Positions 1 to 8,972 of a stretch of DNA of 64,000 nucleotides are shown here, piece after piece. The position numbers were made by a program, and so were the translations under genes. Numbering within the stretch: the stretch's first letter is position 1; each line of letters starts with the position of its first letter. The stretch lies in NCBI RefSeq assembly GCF_008373755.1, contig NZ_VUJV01000001.1, positions 186,001 through 250,000 of the forward strand, written 5' to 3'. Source of the stretch: Nocardioides humilatus. Its GTDB lineage: Bacteria; Actinomycetota; Actinomycetes; Propionibacteriales; Nocardioidaceae. The notes beneath the pieces were generated by a model, which made no database searches, was not told the origin of the DNA, and saw nothing but the letters and a program-made list of their open reading frames with translations.

Positions 1-1
1 C

Positions 2-439
2 GTGCGCGACGCCGCCAGGTCGGTGCTCGGGCGCAAGCCGCACCTCCTGCCCGTGGTCGGTGAGCCCGGTTCGACCGCGATGATCACCGCGCCCGGAGCG
101 CTCACGGGCTACACCGCGGTCGCGGGCCCGACGTGGCGCAACGAGGTCTGCGCGCGCGCCGCCCTCGAAGTCTCGCTCAACCGTCCGACCCGGTTCGCCA
201 CTCGCCTCCGCACGCCCCTCCTCGTCCAGATCGGCGAGCGCGACGGCGTTGCACCACCTGCCGCCGCCCGTCGGGCAGCCGAGAGGGCGGGCACCTACGC
301 CGAAACGCTCACCTACCCCGTCGACCACTTCGACGTCTACGCCGGCGAGTGGCAGCAGCGCGCCCTCGCTGACCAGGTCGACTTCCTCGCCCGGACCCTC
401 GCCGGCGCCCACAGCAACAACGAGAGGCAGGTCGGCTGA
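2..439 (+). CDS. alpha/beta hydrolase, C-terminal part (cut by window edge)
   Basis: The reading frame is open to the left edge, so only the last 145 or so residues of a longer protein are visible. It has the C-terminal half of an alpha/beta hydrolase: an acid-residue loop (QIGERDGVAPP) and a closing histidine (PVDHFDVY) at the spacing usual for the Asp and His of the triad. The nucleophile serine must lie upstream of the window. The stop codon overlaps the ATG of the following SDR gene by one base (TGATG), so the two are probably co-translated. The substrate cannot be told; the surrounding lipid genes suggest an ester or thioester. Confidence 0.8.
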   Translation: MRDAARSVLGRKPHLLPVVGEPGSTAMITAPGALTGYTAVAGPTWRNEVCARAALEVSLNRPTRFATRLRTPLLVQIGERDGVAPPAAARRAAERAGTYAETLTYPVDHFDVYAGEWQQRALADQVDFLARTLAGAHSNNERQVG

Positions 440-1320
440 TGACCACCTACGAGATCAACGACAGGGTCGCCCTGGTCACCGGAGCCGCCCGCGGCATCGG
501 TCTCGAGACCGCACGTCAGCTCTGCGAGCGCGGCGCGCGGGTGGCCCTCGTCGACCTCGACCCCGAGGCCACCGAACGGGCGGCAGCCGAGCTCGGGGGC
601 CGCGCCATCGGACTGGGCGCCGACGTCACCGACACAGCCGCGATGGAGTCGGTCGTCGCGGAGGTCGTCGAGCGGTTCGGTCGGCTCGACATCGTGGTCG
701 CCAATGCCGGCATCGCGCCGCGGGTCGCGACCACGCGCACCATGGACCCCGCCGAGTTCGAGCGTGTCATCAACGTCAACCTCCTCGGCGTCTACCGCAC
801 CGTCCGCCCCGCCCTTCCGCACGTCATCGCCAACGGCGGGCACGTGGTGGTTACGGCATCGATCTACGCGTTCATCAACGGCGTGCTGATGGCCCCTTAC
901 GCGATGTCCAAGGCCGGCGTCGAGCAGTTCGGCCGAGCGCTGCGCGGCGAACTGGCCCAGCACGGAGCATCGGCCAGCGTCGCCTACTTCGGCTTCATCG
1001 ACACCGCGATGACCCAGGACGCCTTCGCGGACTCGATCGCGGAGCGCTTCATCGCCACCTTCCCGGCCTTCTTGCTGAGGAAGCTCCAGCCCTCCGTGGC
1101 TGCCGCGGCGGTCGTCGCCGGCATCGAGAGTCGCGCGCCGCGCATCATCGCGCCGCGCCGCTGGACCGCCTACTCGGCGCTGCGCGGTCTGGTGAACCCG
1201 ATCGCGGACCGCCGCACCGAGCGCAACGCGGAGGTCCAGCGCATCCTGAGTGACGCCGAGAAGCAGCCCCGGACGCCTGTCGATGCGCTCACACGGGCAG
1301 CTCAGCCAGCTTCCGCTTGA
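439..1320 (+). CDS. short-chain dehydrogenase/reductase (SDR family)
   Basis: This 293-residue protein is a classical NAD(P)-dependent SDR oxidoreductase. The N-terminus has the cofactor motif TGAARGIG (about residues 15-22), an acidic residue after strand 2 (LVDLD) that favours NAD(H), the NAG motif near residue 90, and the YAMSK catalytic Tyr/Lys pair near residue 154, with the catalytic Ser in TASIYA. The tail after about residue 240 is longer than in most 250-residue SDRs. It follows the truncated hydrolase with a one-base overlap and converges on the acyl-CoA synthetase, their 3' ends overlapping by 32 bases. A role in hydroxy/keto interconversion of lipid-like substrates is inference from the neighbours. 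Confidence 0.9.
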   Translation: MTTYEINDRVALVTGAARGIGLETARQLCERGARVALVDLDPEATERAAAELGGRAIGLGADVTDTAAMESVVAEVVERFGRLDIVVANAGIAPRVATTRTMDPAEFERVINVNLLGVYRTVRPALPHVIANGGHVVVTASIYAFINGVLMAPYAMSKAGVEQFGRALRGELAQHGASASVAYFGFIDTAMTQDAFADSIAERFIATFPAFLLRKLQPSVAAAAVVAGIESRAPRIIAPRRWTAYSALRGLVNPIADRRTERNAEVQRILSDAEKQPRTPVDALTRAAQPASA

Positions 1321-2932
1321 GCACCTTGCCGGTGGGGTTGCGCGGCAGCTCGTCGAGGAAGACCACGTCGCGCGGTGTCTTGTAGCGCGCGAGGTTGCTG
1401 CCGACGTAGGACTTCACCTCGTCGGCGGTCAGCTCCGCGCCATCATTGAGTACGACGAACGCGCGCAGCCGCTGCCCGAAGCGCTCGTCCGCCACGCCGA
1501 TGCACGCGACCTCGCGGACGGCGTCGTGGCCGAAGAGGAGCTCCTCGATCTCGCCGGGGAAGACGTTCTCGCCGCCGGACACGATCATGTCGTCGTCGCG
1601 GCCGTCGATGAAGAGGCGGCCCGCAGCGTCGAAGTGGCCGACGTCCCCGGTGGACATCAGGCCGTTGATGCGGTCCTTGTCACCGCCTCCGGTGTAGCCC
1701 TCGAACTGGAAGTCGTTGCCGACGAAGATCCGTCCCGTGGTGCCGGCGGGGACCTCGTTGGCGTCGTTGTCGTAGATCACAACGGTCGCGCCCATGACCG
1801 GACGGCCGACGCAGCCGGGCTCGGCCCCGAGGTCCTCGGGCGTCGCGATGGTCGCGTAGGCGACCTCGGTCGAGCCGTACATGTTGTGCAGGACGGGACC
1901 GAAGAGCGCGGTCGAGCGCACCGCCAGCTCGGCGCCCAGTTGGGAGCCGGCGACGAAGATCGCGGTCAGGTGGGAGAGGTCGGCCTCAGCGAAGGCGTCC
2001 TCCCCCAGCTCGACCATCTTCTGCAGCATCACCGGCACGCACACCATGCCGGTGGCCTGGTGCTCGGACAGGTCCTGCAAGACCGAAGCGGGATCGAAAC
2101 GGCGCCGGATGACCAGGGTCGCGCCGAGTGACCCGTTGAGGAGCGCCTGAGCGAAGCCGAGGGTGTGGAACATCGGCGCGGGCAGCACCATCGTGCCCTT
2201 GGCTTCGAACGGCACCTTCGACAGCAACGCGCCGATGGGCGCCAGCGAGCGAGGCTCGGCACGCGGCGCACCCTTCGGCGTGCCGGTGGTGCCGCTGGTG
2301 AGCAGCACGACCTTCGGGTCCTGACCGGCCCGCGGTGCGGGCGAGGTGTCGCCGCGCGCGACGATGCCGGCGACGGTGTCGTCACCGGTCTCGGCGTCGT
2401 CGGTCCACGCCCGGAGCCGGCCGAGTCGGGTCTCGACGCCGGCGAGCAGGTCGCCGTACTCGTCGTCGTGGACGAGGAAGTCGGTGCCTTCCCGCGCCGC
2501 GACGTCGCGGATCTGCGGGCCGGCGAAGTCGGTGTTGAGCAGCACGATGCGCGTGCCGCAGCGCGCAGCGGCGTAGGTCGCCACCAGGAACCAACGGTGG
2601 TTGCGCGCGAGGATCGAGACGCCGTCACCGGGGCCGAGGCCCTTGGACTTCCAGTGGTTGGCGAGCGCGTTGACGGCGTCGTTGAGCTCGCCGTAGGTCA
2701 TCGTCCCGAGCTCGTCGATGATCGCGGCCTGGTCACGACCGTGCCGCAGCGCGGCGATCGCCGGGATGCCCCCGAGCATGCCGTGACGCCACATCGCAGC
2801 GCCGATCTGAGCGACGACCCACGGCGGATCGAGACCAATCACGCCTCGGCGGAAGGCCCAGGACGCGTAGATCGCCTCCTGGGACGCACGATGGGCCAGC
2901 TGCATCGGCAGGGTGATTACAGGCTTCAGCAC
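1289..2932 (-). CDS. acyl-CoA synthetase (AMP-forming, FadD-like)
   Basis: A 547-residue ANL-superfamily enzyme that would activate a carboxylic acid to its acyl-CoA through an acyl-adenylate. The P-loop-like signature LLTSGTTGTPKG lies near residue 210, the adenylate-binding YGSTE motif near 350, and the hinge and C-terminal motif GRDDDMIVSGGENVFPGE near 440. The catalytic lysine region (NPTGKVLKRKL) is at the extreme C-terminus. The length is normal for the family. It is a close paralogue of the synthetase at 6766-8376, sharing the unusual KGAPR.EPR extension of the P-loop. It diverges from the enoyl-CoA hydratase gene, with about 105 bases between the starts. A medium or long-chain fatty or steroid side-chain acid is the likely substrate, but this is not determined. 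Confidence 0.92.
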   Translation of the reverse strand: MLKPVITLPMQLAHRASQEAIYASWAFRRGVIGLDPPWVVAQIGAAMWRHGMLGGIPAIAALRHGRDQAAIIDELGTMTYGELNDAVNALANHWKSKGLGPGDGVSILARNHRWFLVATYAAARCGTRIVLLNTDFAGPQIRDVAAREGTDFLVHDDEYGDLLAGVETRLGRLRAWTDDAETGDDTVAGIVARGDTSPAPRAGQDPKVVLLTSGTTGTPKGAPRAEPRSLAPIGALLSKVPFEAKGTMVLPAPMFHTLGFAQALLNGSLGATLVIRRRFDPASVLQDLSEHQATGMVCVPVMLQKMVELGEDAFAEADLSHLTAIFVAGSQLGAELAVRSTALFGPVLHNMYGSTEVAYATIATPEDLGAEPGCVGRPVMGATVVIYDNDANEVPAGTTGRIFVGNDFQFEGYTGGGDKDRINGLMSTGDVGHFDAAGRLFIDGRDDDMIVSGGENVFPGEIEELLFGHDAVREVACIGVADERFGQRLRAFVVLNDGAELTADEVKSYVGSNLARYKTPRDVVFLDELPRNPTGKVLKRKLAELPV

Positions 2933-3026
2933 GGCGACACGCTACGACCTCCGAGCTCGGACGCGTCGCCGTCTCGGGGTGAGGATCTGTGATGCTGACC
3001 GCTTCGCGAGGCTCGCGGCACGTCTC

Positions 3027-3033
3027 AGGAGGT
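3027..3033 (+). promoter_or_regulatory. strong ribosome-binding site of the crotonase gene
   Basis: AGGAGGT lies four bases before the ATG at 3038. This near-perfect anti-Shine-Dalgarno match fixes the start of the enoyl-CoA hydratase and contrasts with the weak or absent sites before many genes in this window. Confidence 0.8.
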
Positions 3034-3037
3034 CCCC

Positions 3038-3982
3038 ATGGCACGACAGATCACTACCGAGCAGGCCGGACGGGTCGTCGTCGCCCGACTGGACAACCCG
3101 CCCCATGCGCTGATGACGGCGCAGATGGTCGCCGAGCTCGATGACCTGGTGAGCTCGGTCGACAAGGACGACTCCGTCGGCGCCGTCGTCCTGACCGGCG
3201 CGCACCCCGACCGTTTCCTCGCTCACTACGACGTCGGCGAACTGCTCGCCAGCGCCAAGGCGTCTCCTTCCCTGACCAAGGCCCAGGCGGGGGTCGCGCT
3301 CAAGGTGGCGGCCCGCACCTCGGCGGTGCCGGGTGGTGAACGACTGCTCGGGCATACACCGGCCGGCGGCTTGGTCGACTTGCAGCGCTTCCACAACGTG
3401 TTGCTGCGGATGGGTCGCAGCGGGGTGGTCTACATCGCCGCGATCAACAAGAGCACCGCAGGTGGAGGCATGGAGCTCGCCCTCGCCTGCGACCTGCGGT
3501 TCGTCACTGAAGGTGGTGAGCTCGCCCAGCCGGAGATCCTGCTCGGCTTCCCGCCGGGCGGTGGCGGGACGCAGCGGATGGCGCGCCTGATCGGGCGGGC
3601 GGCGGCGCTGGAGATCATGCTCTCGGGCCGACCGGTGAGCGCCGAGGAAGCCCTGCAGATCGGGCTCGTTACCGGGGTCTTCCCCGAGGACGAGTTCCTC
3701 GAGAACGTTCTCGATGTCGCCGCTCGGATGGCGACCAGGTTCAAGCCTGCAGTCGCTGTCATCAAGAACGCCGTCCTCGAGGGCGCATCGGACAAGCTCG
3801 AGGCCGGACTCCAGAACGAGAAGTCGGGACTGATCTCCATGTTCGGCGAGGAGCGGGTGCGGGCCTCGATGCAGGCTTACGTCGATCACCTCGATCGCAC
3901 GGGCGAACTGCCGGCGGTCGACCCGGAGGCGCGGGAGCGGCTCCAGGACGGCAGCTTTTCGCCGTTCTATCCCGACCGGTAG
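3038..3982 (+). CDS. enoyl-CoA hydratase/isomerase family protein
   Basis: A 314-residue crotonase-fold protein, somewhat longer than the usual 260 because of an insertion around residues 80-115 and a C-terminal tail. The oxyanion-hole segments (GAHPDRFLAHYD and TAGGGMELALACD) are present, and both glutamates expected for hydratase chemistry can be placed: one in GGMELALACD, one in QPEILLGFPPGGGG. It would hydrate 2-enoyl-CoA in beta-oxidation or act on a related CoA ester. The start is set by an AGGAGGT site four bases upstream. It lies between an acyl-CoA synthetase and an acyl-CoA dehydrogenase, both on the opposite strand, so it is probably its own transcription unit. Confidence 0.9.
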   Translation: MARQITTEQAGRVVVARLDNPPHALMTAQMVAELDDLVSSVDKDDSVGAVVLTGAHPDRFLAHYDVGELLASAKASPSLTKAQAGVALKVAARTSAVPGGERLLGHTPAGGLVDLQRFHNVLLRMGRSGVVYIAAINKSTAGGGMELALACDLRFVTEGGELAQPEILLGFPPGGGGTQRMARLIGRAAALEIMLSGRPVSAEEALQIGLVTGVFPEDEFLENVLDVAARMATRFKPAVAVIKNAVLEGASDKLEAGLQNEKSGLISMFGEERVRASMQAYVDHLDRTGELPAVDPEARERLQDGSFSPFYPDR

Positions 3983-4001
3983 GCGGGCGCGTGCCGAAAC
4001 G

Positions 4002-5732
4002 TCAGAGCCACTCGGCCCACGTGTCGAGGGTCGTGCGGTCGAGAGCCGCGAGCAGGTCCAGCTGTGGACCTGTGCGCGGCAGCTCGTAGCGGAAGAAGTA
4101 CGACGACGCGGCCCGCTTGCCGTCGTAGAAGTCGCCGACCTTGCCCTCGGCCGCGAGGACCTGCTCGAGCCACATCCAGGCGATGACCGCGTGGCCGACC
4201 GCCTCGAGGTAGAGCGAGGCGTTGGCCAGCCCGAGCGCGGGGTCGGCCGGTGCCCAGATCGCCTGGGTCACCTCGACGATGCGCTCGACCGTGGCCCGCA
4301 ACGCCACGGCGTGCTCGTGATCGTCGGCGCGGGCCAGGGTCTGCTCGATCGCAGCGACGAGCGCCATCAGACCGGCACCGCCCTGCATGATCACCTTGCG
4401 TCCCAGCAGGTCCTGGCCCTGGATGCCGTGGGTGCCCTCGTGGATCGGGTTGAGCCGGTTGTCGCGGTAGTGCTGCTCGACGTCGTAGTCGCGGGTGTAG
4501 CCGTAGCCGCCGTGCACCTGGATCGCCAGGTCGTTGGCAGCCAGGCACCATTGCGACGGCCAGCTCTTCGCGATCGGGGTCAGTACGTCGAGCAGCAGGT
4601 GCGCGGCATCGCGCGCCTCCGGGGTGTCGGCGGTCTTCTCCTCGTCGACCAAGCGGCTGCAGAAGAGCAGCAGCGCGAGAGCGCCCTCGACGTAGGACTT
4701 CTGCGCCAGCAGCATCCGCTTCACGTCAGCGTGCTCGACGATCGCGACCGGATCCGCTGATCCCGCCGGCCTGCCCTGGACGCGTTCCTTGGCGTACTGC
4801 AGCGACTTCAGGTAGCCCGTGTAGCCGAGCGCAACCGCGCCGAGCCCGACACCGATCCGGGCCTCGTTCATCATGTGGAACATGCAGGCGAGGCCGCGGC
4901 CCTCCTCCCCCACGAGGTCGCCGACCGCTCCGCTCTTCTCGCCGAAGTTGAGCAGCGTGTTGACCGTGCCGCGGTAGCCCATCTTGTGGTTGAGCCCGGC
5001 CAGGGTGACGTCGTTGCGCGTGCCGTCGGCGAGCACCTTCGGCACGATGAAGAGGCTCAGACCCTTCACACCCTCCGGCGCCCCGGAGACCCGGGCGAGG
5101 ACGAGGTGCACGATGTTGTCGGAGAGGTCGTGCTCGCCGCCGGAGATCCACATCTTGTTGCCGAACAGCCGATAGGTCCCGTCGGGCTGCGGTTCGGCCC
5201 GGGTGGCGACGTCGGCGAGCGAGGAACCCGCACCGGGCTCGGAGAGGCACATCGTGCCGAAGTAGCGCCCCTCCAACATCGGCCGGACCCAGGTCTCGAC
5301 CTGCTCCGGCGATCCGTGCGCAAGGAGCAGGTTGGCGTTGGCCATCGTGAGGAACGGGTAGCCCGACGTACCGACGTTGGCTGCCTGGAACCACGACATG
5401 AGCGCGCTCGCGACCACGTGCGGCAGCTGCCCGCCACCGACCGCCTCGTCCATGGTCGCAGTCATCAGTCCCGAGCCCCAGTAGACGTCAAGCGCCTTGG
5501 CGACCTCCGGGATCAGGTGCACCCGCTCCCCGTCGAACGTCGGCTCGTTGGCGTCGGCCAGCTTGTTGTGCGGGGCGAAGTGCTCCGTCGCGATGCTCGC
5601 GGCGAGCTCGAGCGCCGCGTCGAAGGTGTCGCGCGAGTGGTCGGTGTAGCGCTCACGCAAGGTCAGCTGCTCGACGTCGAGCCACTCGTAGAGGAGGAAC
5701 TCCAGGTCACGGCGCGACATCAGGACCGACAT
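4002..5732 (-). CDS. acyl-CoA dehydrogenase (long form, FadE5-like)
   Basis: A 576-residue flavoprotein that would introduce the 2,3 double bond into acyl-CoA. It has the FAD/substrate signature MCLSEPGAGSS (about residue 155), KMWISGGEHD (about 190), and a catalytic-base region IHEGTHGIQGQDLLGRK (about 430). It then continues for about 130 residues beyond an ordinary acyl-CoA dehydrogenase, as in the approximately 600-residue FadE5-type enzymes with an extra C-terminal domain. It lies nine bases downstream of the alpha/beta hydrolase gene on the same strand, so the two are likely one operon. With the synthetase and crotonase it makes the first three steps of a beta-oxidation pathway. Chain-length preference cannot be read from sequence. 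Confidence 0.93.
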   Translation of the reverse strand: MSVLMSRRDLEFLLYEWLDVEQLTLRERYTDHSRDTFDAALELAASIATEHFAPHNKLADANEPTFDGERVHLIPEVAKALDVYWGSGLMTATMDEAVGGGQLPHVVASALMSWFQAANVGTSGYPFLTMANANLLLAHGSPEQVETWVRPMLEGRYFGTMCLSEPGAGSSLADVATRAEPQPDGTYRLFGNKMWISGGEHDLSDNIVHLVLARVSGAPEGVKGLSLFIVPKVLADGTRNDVTLAGLNHKMGYRGTVNTLLNFGEKSGAVGDLVGEEGRGLACMFHMMNEARIGVGLGAVALGYTGYLKSLQYAKERVQGRPAGSADPVAIVEHADVKRMLLAQKSYVEGALALLLFCSRLVDEEKTADTPEARDAAHLLLDVLTPIAKSWPSQWCLAANDLAIQVHGGYGYTRDYDVEQHYRDNRLNPIHEGTHGIQGQDLLGRKVIMQGGAGLMALVAAIEQTLARADDHEHAVALRATVERIVEVTQAIWAPADPALGLANASLYLEAVGHAVIAWMWLEQVLAAEGKVGDFYDGKRAASSYFFRYELPRTGPQLDLLAALDRTTLDTWAEWL

Positions 5733-5741
5733 GGGACCAAC

Positions 5742-6656
5742 CTAGGCCTGGAGGAAGTCGAGCAGCAGCCCGGCCATCGTCTCGGGCGTCTCCACGTTGG
5801 GACTGTGACCGCTCTCTGCGATCACCTCGACGCGCACGCCGGGTACGGCGTCGTAACGCGCCCGGGTCGGCGCCAGCGGGTAGAACTGGTCGCGCCCGCC
5901 GAGGATCACCATCGCGGGCAGGTCGAGGTCGCGCAGGCGCTGGTCCAGGGGCCGGACCTCGAGCGCTCGACGACGCTGCGACAACACCGTGCCGAACGTC
6001 CTCGGGTCGGCGGCGCGGAGGTCGGCACCGGCCTGCGCCGGGTTGCCGAAGGCCCGATCGGGCCGGAACCTGGGAGCGAAGCCGACGCCTCCGCGACGGG
6101 GCGGGCTGAGGCGCGAGAGCGACTGGAGGCTGCGAGCCACGAGCACGTTGGCGCCGAGCTGATGACCCGGCGGGAAGGTCGCCGTCGAGTAGTCCGGTGC
6201 TTGGCCGACGACCACCACGGCGCTGGCCCGGCCCGAGCGCTCGGCCAGGCCGATCGCGACATCGGCGCCGAAGGAGTGGCCGACCGCCACGAAGTCCTCG
6301 ACACCGAGCGCGTCGAGCACCGACAGCACCATCGAGGTCTGGGCAGCGTCATCGAACTCGCCGCCGTCGCGTGGCGAGCAGCCGCACCCGAGGAGGTCGG
6401 GCCGGATGACCCGGTAGTGGGTGCTCAGCAACGGCACCAACAGGTCGAACCAGTGCAGCGACCCGGCGAACCCGTGCACCAACACGATGACCGGACCGTC
6501 GGTCGGCCCGTCGTCGCGGACGTGGATCCTTCCCGCCGCGACATCGACGAAGGTCCCGATGGCGGGCCGCGCTTCGCGGAGTAGTCGCATCACCGGGCCA
6601 TCCCACCAGATCCAGGAAAGGACGACAGCGACGTCCATCTCCGCCGACGGAGCCAT
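5742..6656 (-). CDS. alpha/beta hydrolase
   Basis: A 304-residue alpha/beta-hydrolase with an intact triad: oxyanion motif VHGFAGSLHW, nucleophile elbow GHSFG, acid residue in LGGRDQFYP and histidine in AESGHSPN. No signal peptide is obvious, although the N-terminus (MDVAVVLSWIWW) is hydrophobic. Start codons at 6638 (MDVAVV) and 6590 (MRLLRE) are plausible alternatives because none has a clear ribosome-binding site. It precedes the acyl-CoA dehydrogenase by nine bases, so a thioesterase or esterase supplying or removing acyl groups is a reasonable guess. It could equally be a C-C bond hydrolase; the sequence does not decide. Confidence 0.85.
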   Translation of the reverse strand: MAPSAEMDVAVVLSWIWWDGPVMRLLREARPAIGTFVDVAAGRIHVRDDGPTDGPVIVLVHGFAGSLHWFDLLVPLLSTHYRVIRPDLLGCGCSPRDGGEFDDAAQTSMVLSVLDALGVEDFVAVGHSFGADVAIGLAERSGRASAVVVVGQAPDYSTATFPPGHQLGANVLVARSLQSLSRLSPPRRGGVGFAPRFRPDRAFGNPAQAGADLRAADPRTFGTVLSQRRRALEVRPLDQRLRDLDLPAMVILGGRDQFYPLAPTRARYDAVPGVRVEVIAESGHSPNVETPETMAGLLLDFLQA

Positions 6657-6669
6657 CTGAAACGACGAG

Positions 6670-6694
6670 CGGTCCGGTCAACCCGACCGGACCG
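6670..6694. repeat. 10-bp inverted repeat between divergent genes
   Basis: CGGTCCGGTC and GACCGGACCG form a perfect 10-bp stem around a five-base loop, followed on the plus strand by TTT. It lies between the divergent starts of the hydrolase and the second acyl-CoA synthetase. It could be a terminator-like hairpin, but because both genes point away from it, an operator or a 5'-leader hairpin is more sensible. No regulator gene is adjacent. Confidence 0.5.
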
Positions 6695-6765
6695 TTTGCG
6701 TCATTCCGTCTCGCCGCCGCAGGTCCTAGGTTTGCTCCGCACTTTGCGACGACGACGGAGGATCC

Positions 6766-8376
6766 ATGAAACGCAGCGCCGAGCTGGCTCGACGGATTGC
6801 GTTGGAGGGACAGGCGCTGGCGGCGCTGACCCGTGCCGGCATGGTCCGGCTCGACCACCCTGCTCGACTGCTCGCGGTAATGCGAGCGATGGGTGACTAC
6901 GGCCCGTTCGGGTCGGCCGTCCGTATCGCCGCGCTGCGCCACCCGGACCGCGCGGCGATCATCGACGAGCGCGGGTCGATCACCTTCGGCGAGCTCGAGG
7001 ACAGCGTCAACCGGCTGGCCAACGCGCTGCGGGGCCTCGGCCTCGAGCCCGGCGCCACGGTCGGCGTGCTGTGCCGTAACCACCGCCAGCCGCTGCTGAC
7101 CGCGTTCGCCGCGTCCCGCGCCGGGCTCAACGTCGTCTGGCTCAACACCGCCTTCTCGCGTCCGCAGGCCGAGGAGGTCAGCGCGCGGGAGGGCGTCGAC
7201 CTGCTGATCCACGACGCCGACCTCACTGAGGTGGTGGCAGGCGTCGCGCCGCCGTACGGGCGCATCGTCTGTGCGATCGACGCGCCGACCGACGACCTGG
7301 ACGCGCTCCTTGCGACCGCCGAGCCGACCCTCCCGCCCGCTCCCGCCAAGCCCGGGCGGATCATCCTCCTCACCAGCGGCACGACCGGCACGCCCAAGGG
7401 CGCACCGCGCCCGGAGCCGCGCGGCTTCATCCTGCCGGGGGCACTGCTCGACCGGATGCCGATGCGGTCCGAGGGCGTCACGGTGATCGGACCGCCGCTC
7501 TTCCACGGAACCGGGCTGATCCTCGCCCTGCTCTCCGTCGGACTGGGCTCGACGCTCGTGCTGCGCCGTGAGTTCGACGCTGCGCAGTTCCTCGACGACG
7601 TCGAGCAGCACCGGGCGACGACCGTCTGTGTGGTGCCGGTGATGCTGCAGCGGGTCCTCGCCCTCGGCGAGGAGGACGTACGCCGGCGCGACCTCTCCAG
7701 CCTCAGCGTCGCCTTCTGCGCCGGCTCACAACTCCCGGCCGATGTCGCCCTGCGGACGATGGACCTGATGGGCGAGGTGATCTACAACCTCTACGGGTCG
7801 ACGGAGGTCTCCGTCGCGACGCTGGCCACCCCCGCAGACCTGCGGGCCGCGCCGACGAGCGTCGGTCGCGCCGCGTTGGGCTCCCGCGTCCGGCTCTACG
7901 ACGACGCCGGCCACCCGGCCGCGAAGGGCGAGCGGGGCCGCATCTTCGTGGGCACCACCACGCCGTTCGAGGGCTACACCGGTGGCGGCGGCAAGGAGGT
8001 CATCGACGGCCTGCTGAGCACCGGCGACGTCGGCCACTTCGACGAGCAGGGGCGGCTCCACATCGATGGCCGCGACGACGACATGATCGTGTCGGGCGGC
8101 GAGAACGTCTTCCCCGCCGAGGTCGAAGGCCTCCTCCTGACCCATCCGGCCGTGACCGACGCGGCGGTGATCGGCGTCGACGACCCCGACTTCGGCCAGC
8201 GGCTGCGCGCGTTCGTGGTCGTCCGGGAGGCCGTCGACGCTCCCGCACTCCAGGACTTCGTCAAGGCGAACCTCGCGCGCTACAAGGTGCCGCGCGACGT
8301 CGTGTTCGTGGAGGAGATCCCCCGCAACCCGACGGGGAAGATCCTCAAGCGCGCGTTGGCGGCGGACGTCACGTAG
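6766..8376 (+). CDS. acyl-CoA synthetase (AMP-forming, FadD-like)
   Basis: A 536-residue paralogue of the synthetase at 1289-2932, with the same motifs: LLTSGTTGTPKGAPR (about residue 205), LYGSTE (about 345), GRDDDMIVSGGENVFPAE (about 430) and the C-terminal NPTGKILKR lysine. It adenylates a carboxylate and transfers it to CoA. A GGAGG site (6758-6762) sits a few bases before the ATG. Its end overlaps the convergent TetR gene by eight bases. Two copies so close together suggest an old duplication with divided substrate ranges, but that is inference. Confidence 0.92.
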   Translation: MKRSAELARRIALEGQALAALTRAGMVRLDHPARLLAVMRAMGDYGPFGSAVRIAALRHPDRAAIIDERGSITFGELEDSVNRLANALRGLGLEPGATVGVLCRNHRQPLLTAFAASRAGLNVVWLNTAFSRPQAEEVSAREGVDLLIHDADLTEVVAGVAPPYGRIVCAIDAPTDDLDALLATAEPTLPPAPAKPGRIILLTSGTTGTPKGAPRPEPRGFILPGALLDRMPMRSEGVTVIGPPLFHGTGLILALLSVGLGSTLVLRREFDAAQFLDDVEQHRATTVCVVPVMLQRVLALGEEDVRRRDLSSLSVAFCAGSQLPADVALRTMDLMGEVIYNLYGSTEVSVATLATPADLRAAPTSVGRAALGSRVRLYDDAGHPAAKGERGRIFVGTTTPFEGYTGGGGKEVIDGLLSTGDVGHFDEQGRLHIDGRDDDMIVSGGENVFPAEVEGLLLTHPAVTDAAVIGVDDPDFGQRLRAFVVVREAVDAPALQDFVKANLARYKVPRDVVFVEEIPRNPTGKILKRALAADVT

Positions 8377-8959
8377 TCGCGGGAACGCTCAGGGCGATCG
8401 CCTCGAGCGAATCGACGAGCAGCTCGAACGCCGCGTCGACCCGCGCCGGGTCGGAGGCGGCAAGGCGATCGAGCAGCAAGCCACGCACGGCGCCGGTCAC
8501 CAGCGTGGCCAGGGAGAGCGCGCGATCGACGTCCAGACCGGCAGCCTCGGCGCGCGCCGCGATCGGCCGGATCCACGCTGCGGTGACCTCGCCGAGGTAG
8601 TCGGCGTGGGTCTGCTGGTCACGGAGAGCACGCGCGTAGAACTCGAAGAAGGAGATCCACAGGCTCAGCCGGTCCGATGCCGTCGCCTGGGCCCAGTAGG
8701 CCCGGAGCAGTCCGGCAGGGGTCAGCTCGGGATCGTCGATGGCAAGGGCGGCCTGCGTCTGCTCCCGCATCCGCCGCGCGATGGCGTCGATCAGCTGTGC
8801 CCGGGTGCCGAAGTGGTGGGTCAGTGAGTTGTGTGCCACCCCGAGGCCGGCGGCCAACGTCCGGAAGGAGAGGTCGGCGTAGCCGTGCTCGACCACGTGC
8901 TCGACGGCCGCGTCGAGCAGCTCGTCACGGCGCGACCGGATCGCCGGATCCACCGTCAT
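8369..8959 (-). CDS. TetR-family transcriptional repressor
   Basis: A 196-residue protein with an N-terminal TetR helix-turn-helix (SRRDELLDAAVEHVVEHG, then LSFRTLAAGLGVAHNSLTHHFG) and an all-helical ligand-binding C-terminal domain. I chose the ATG at 8959 because GGGAG lies seven bases upstream; the frame stays open to 9016, but that extension runs over the operators. It diverges from a secreted lipase gene, and two near-identical palindromes lie in the 80-base gap, so it most likely represses itself and the lipase. The ligand, probably a fatty acid or acyl-CoA, is a guess from the target. Confidence 0.9.
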   Translation of the reverse strand: MTVDPAIRSRRDELLDAAVEHVVEHGYADLSFRTLAAGLGVAHNSLTHHFGTRAQLIDAIARRMREQTQAALAIDDPELTPAGLLRAYWAQATASDRLSLWISFFEFYARALRDQQTHADYLGEVTAAWIRPIAARAEAAGLDVDRALSLATLVTGAVRGLLLDRLAASDPARVDAAFELLVDSLEAIALSVPATT

Positions 8960-8972
8960 CGCATCTCCCTCA

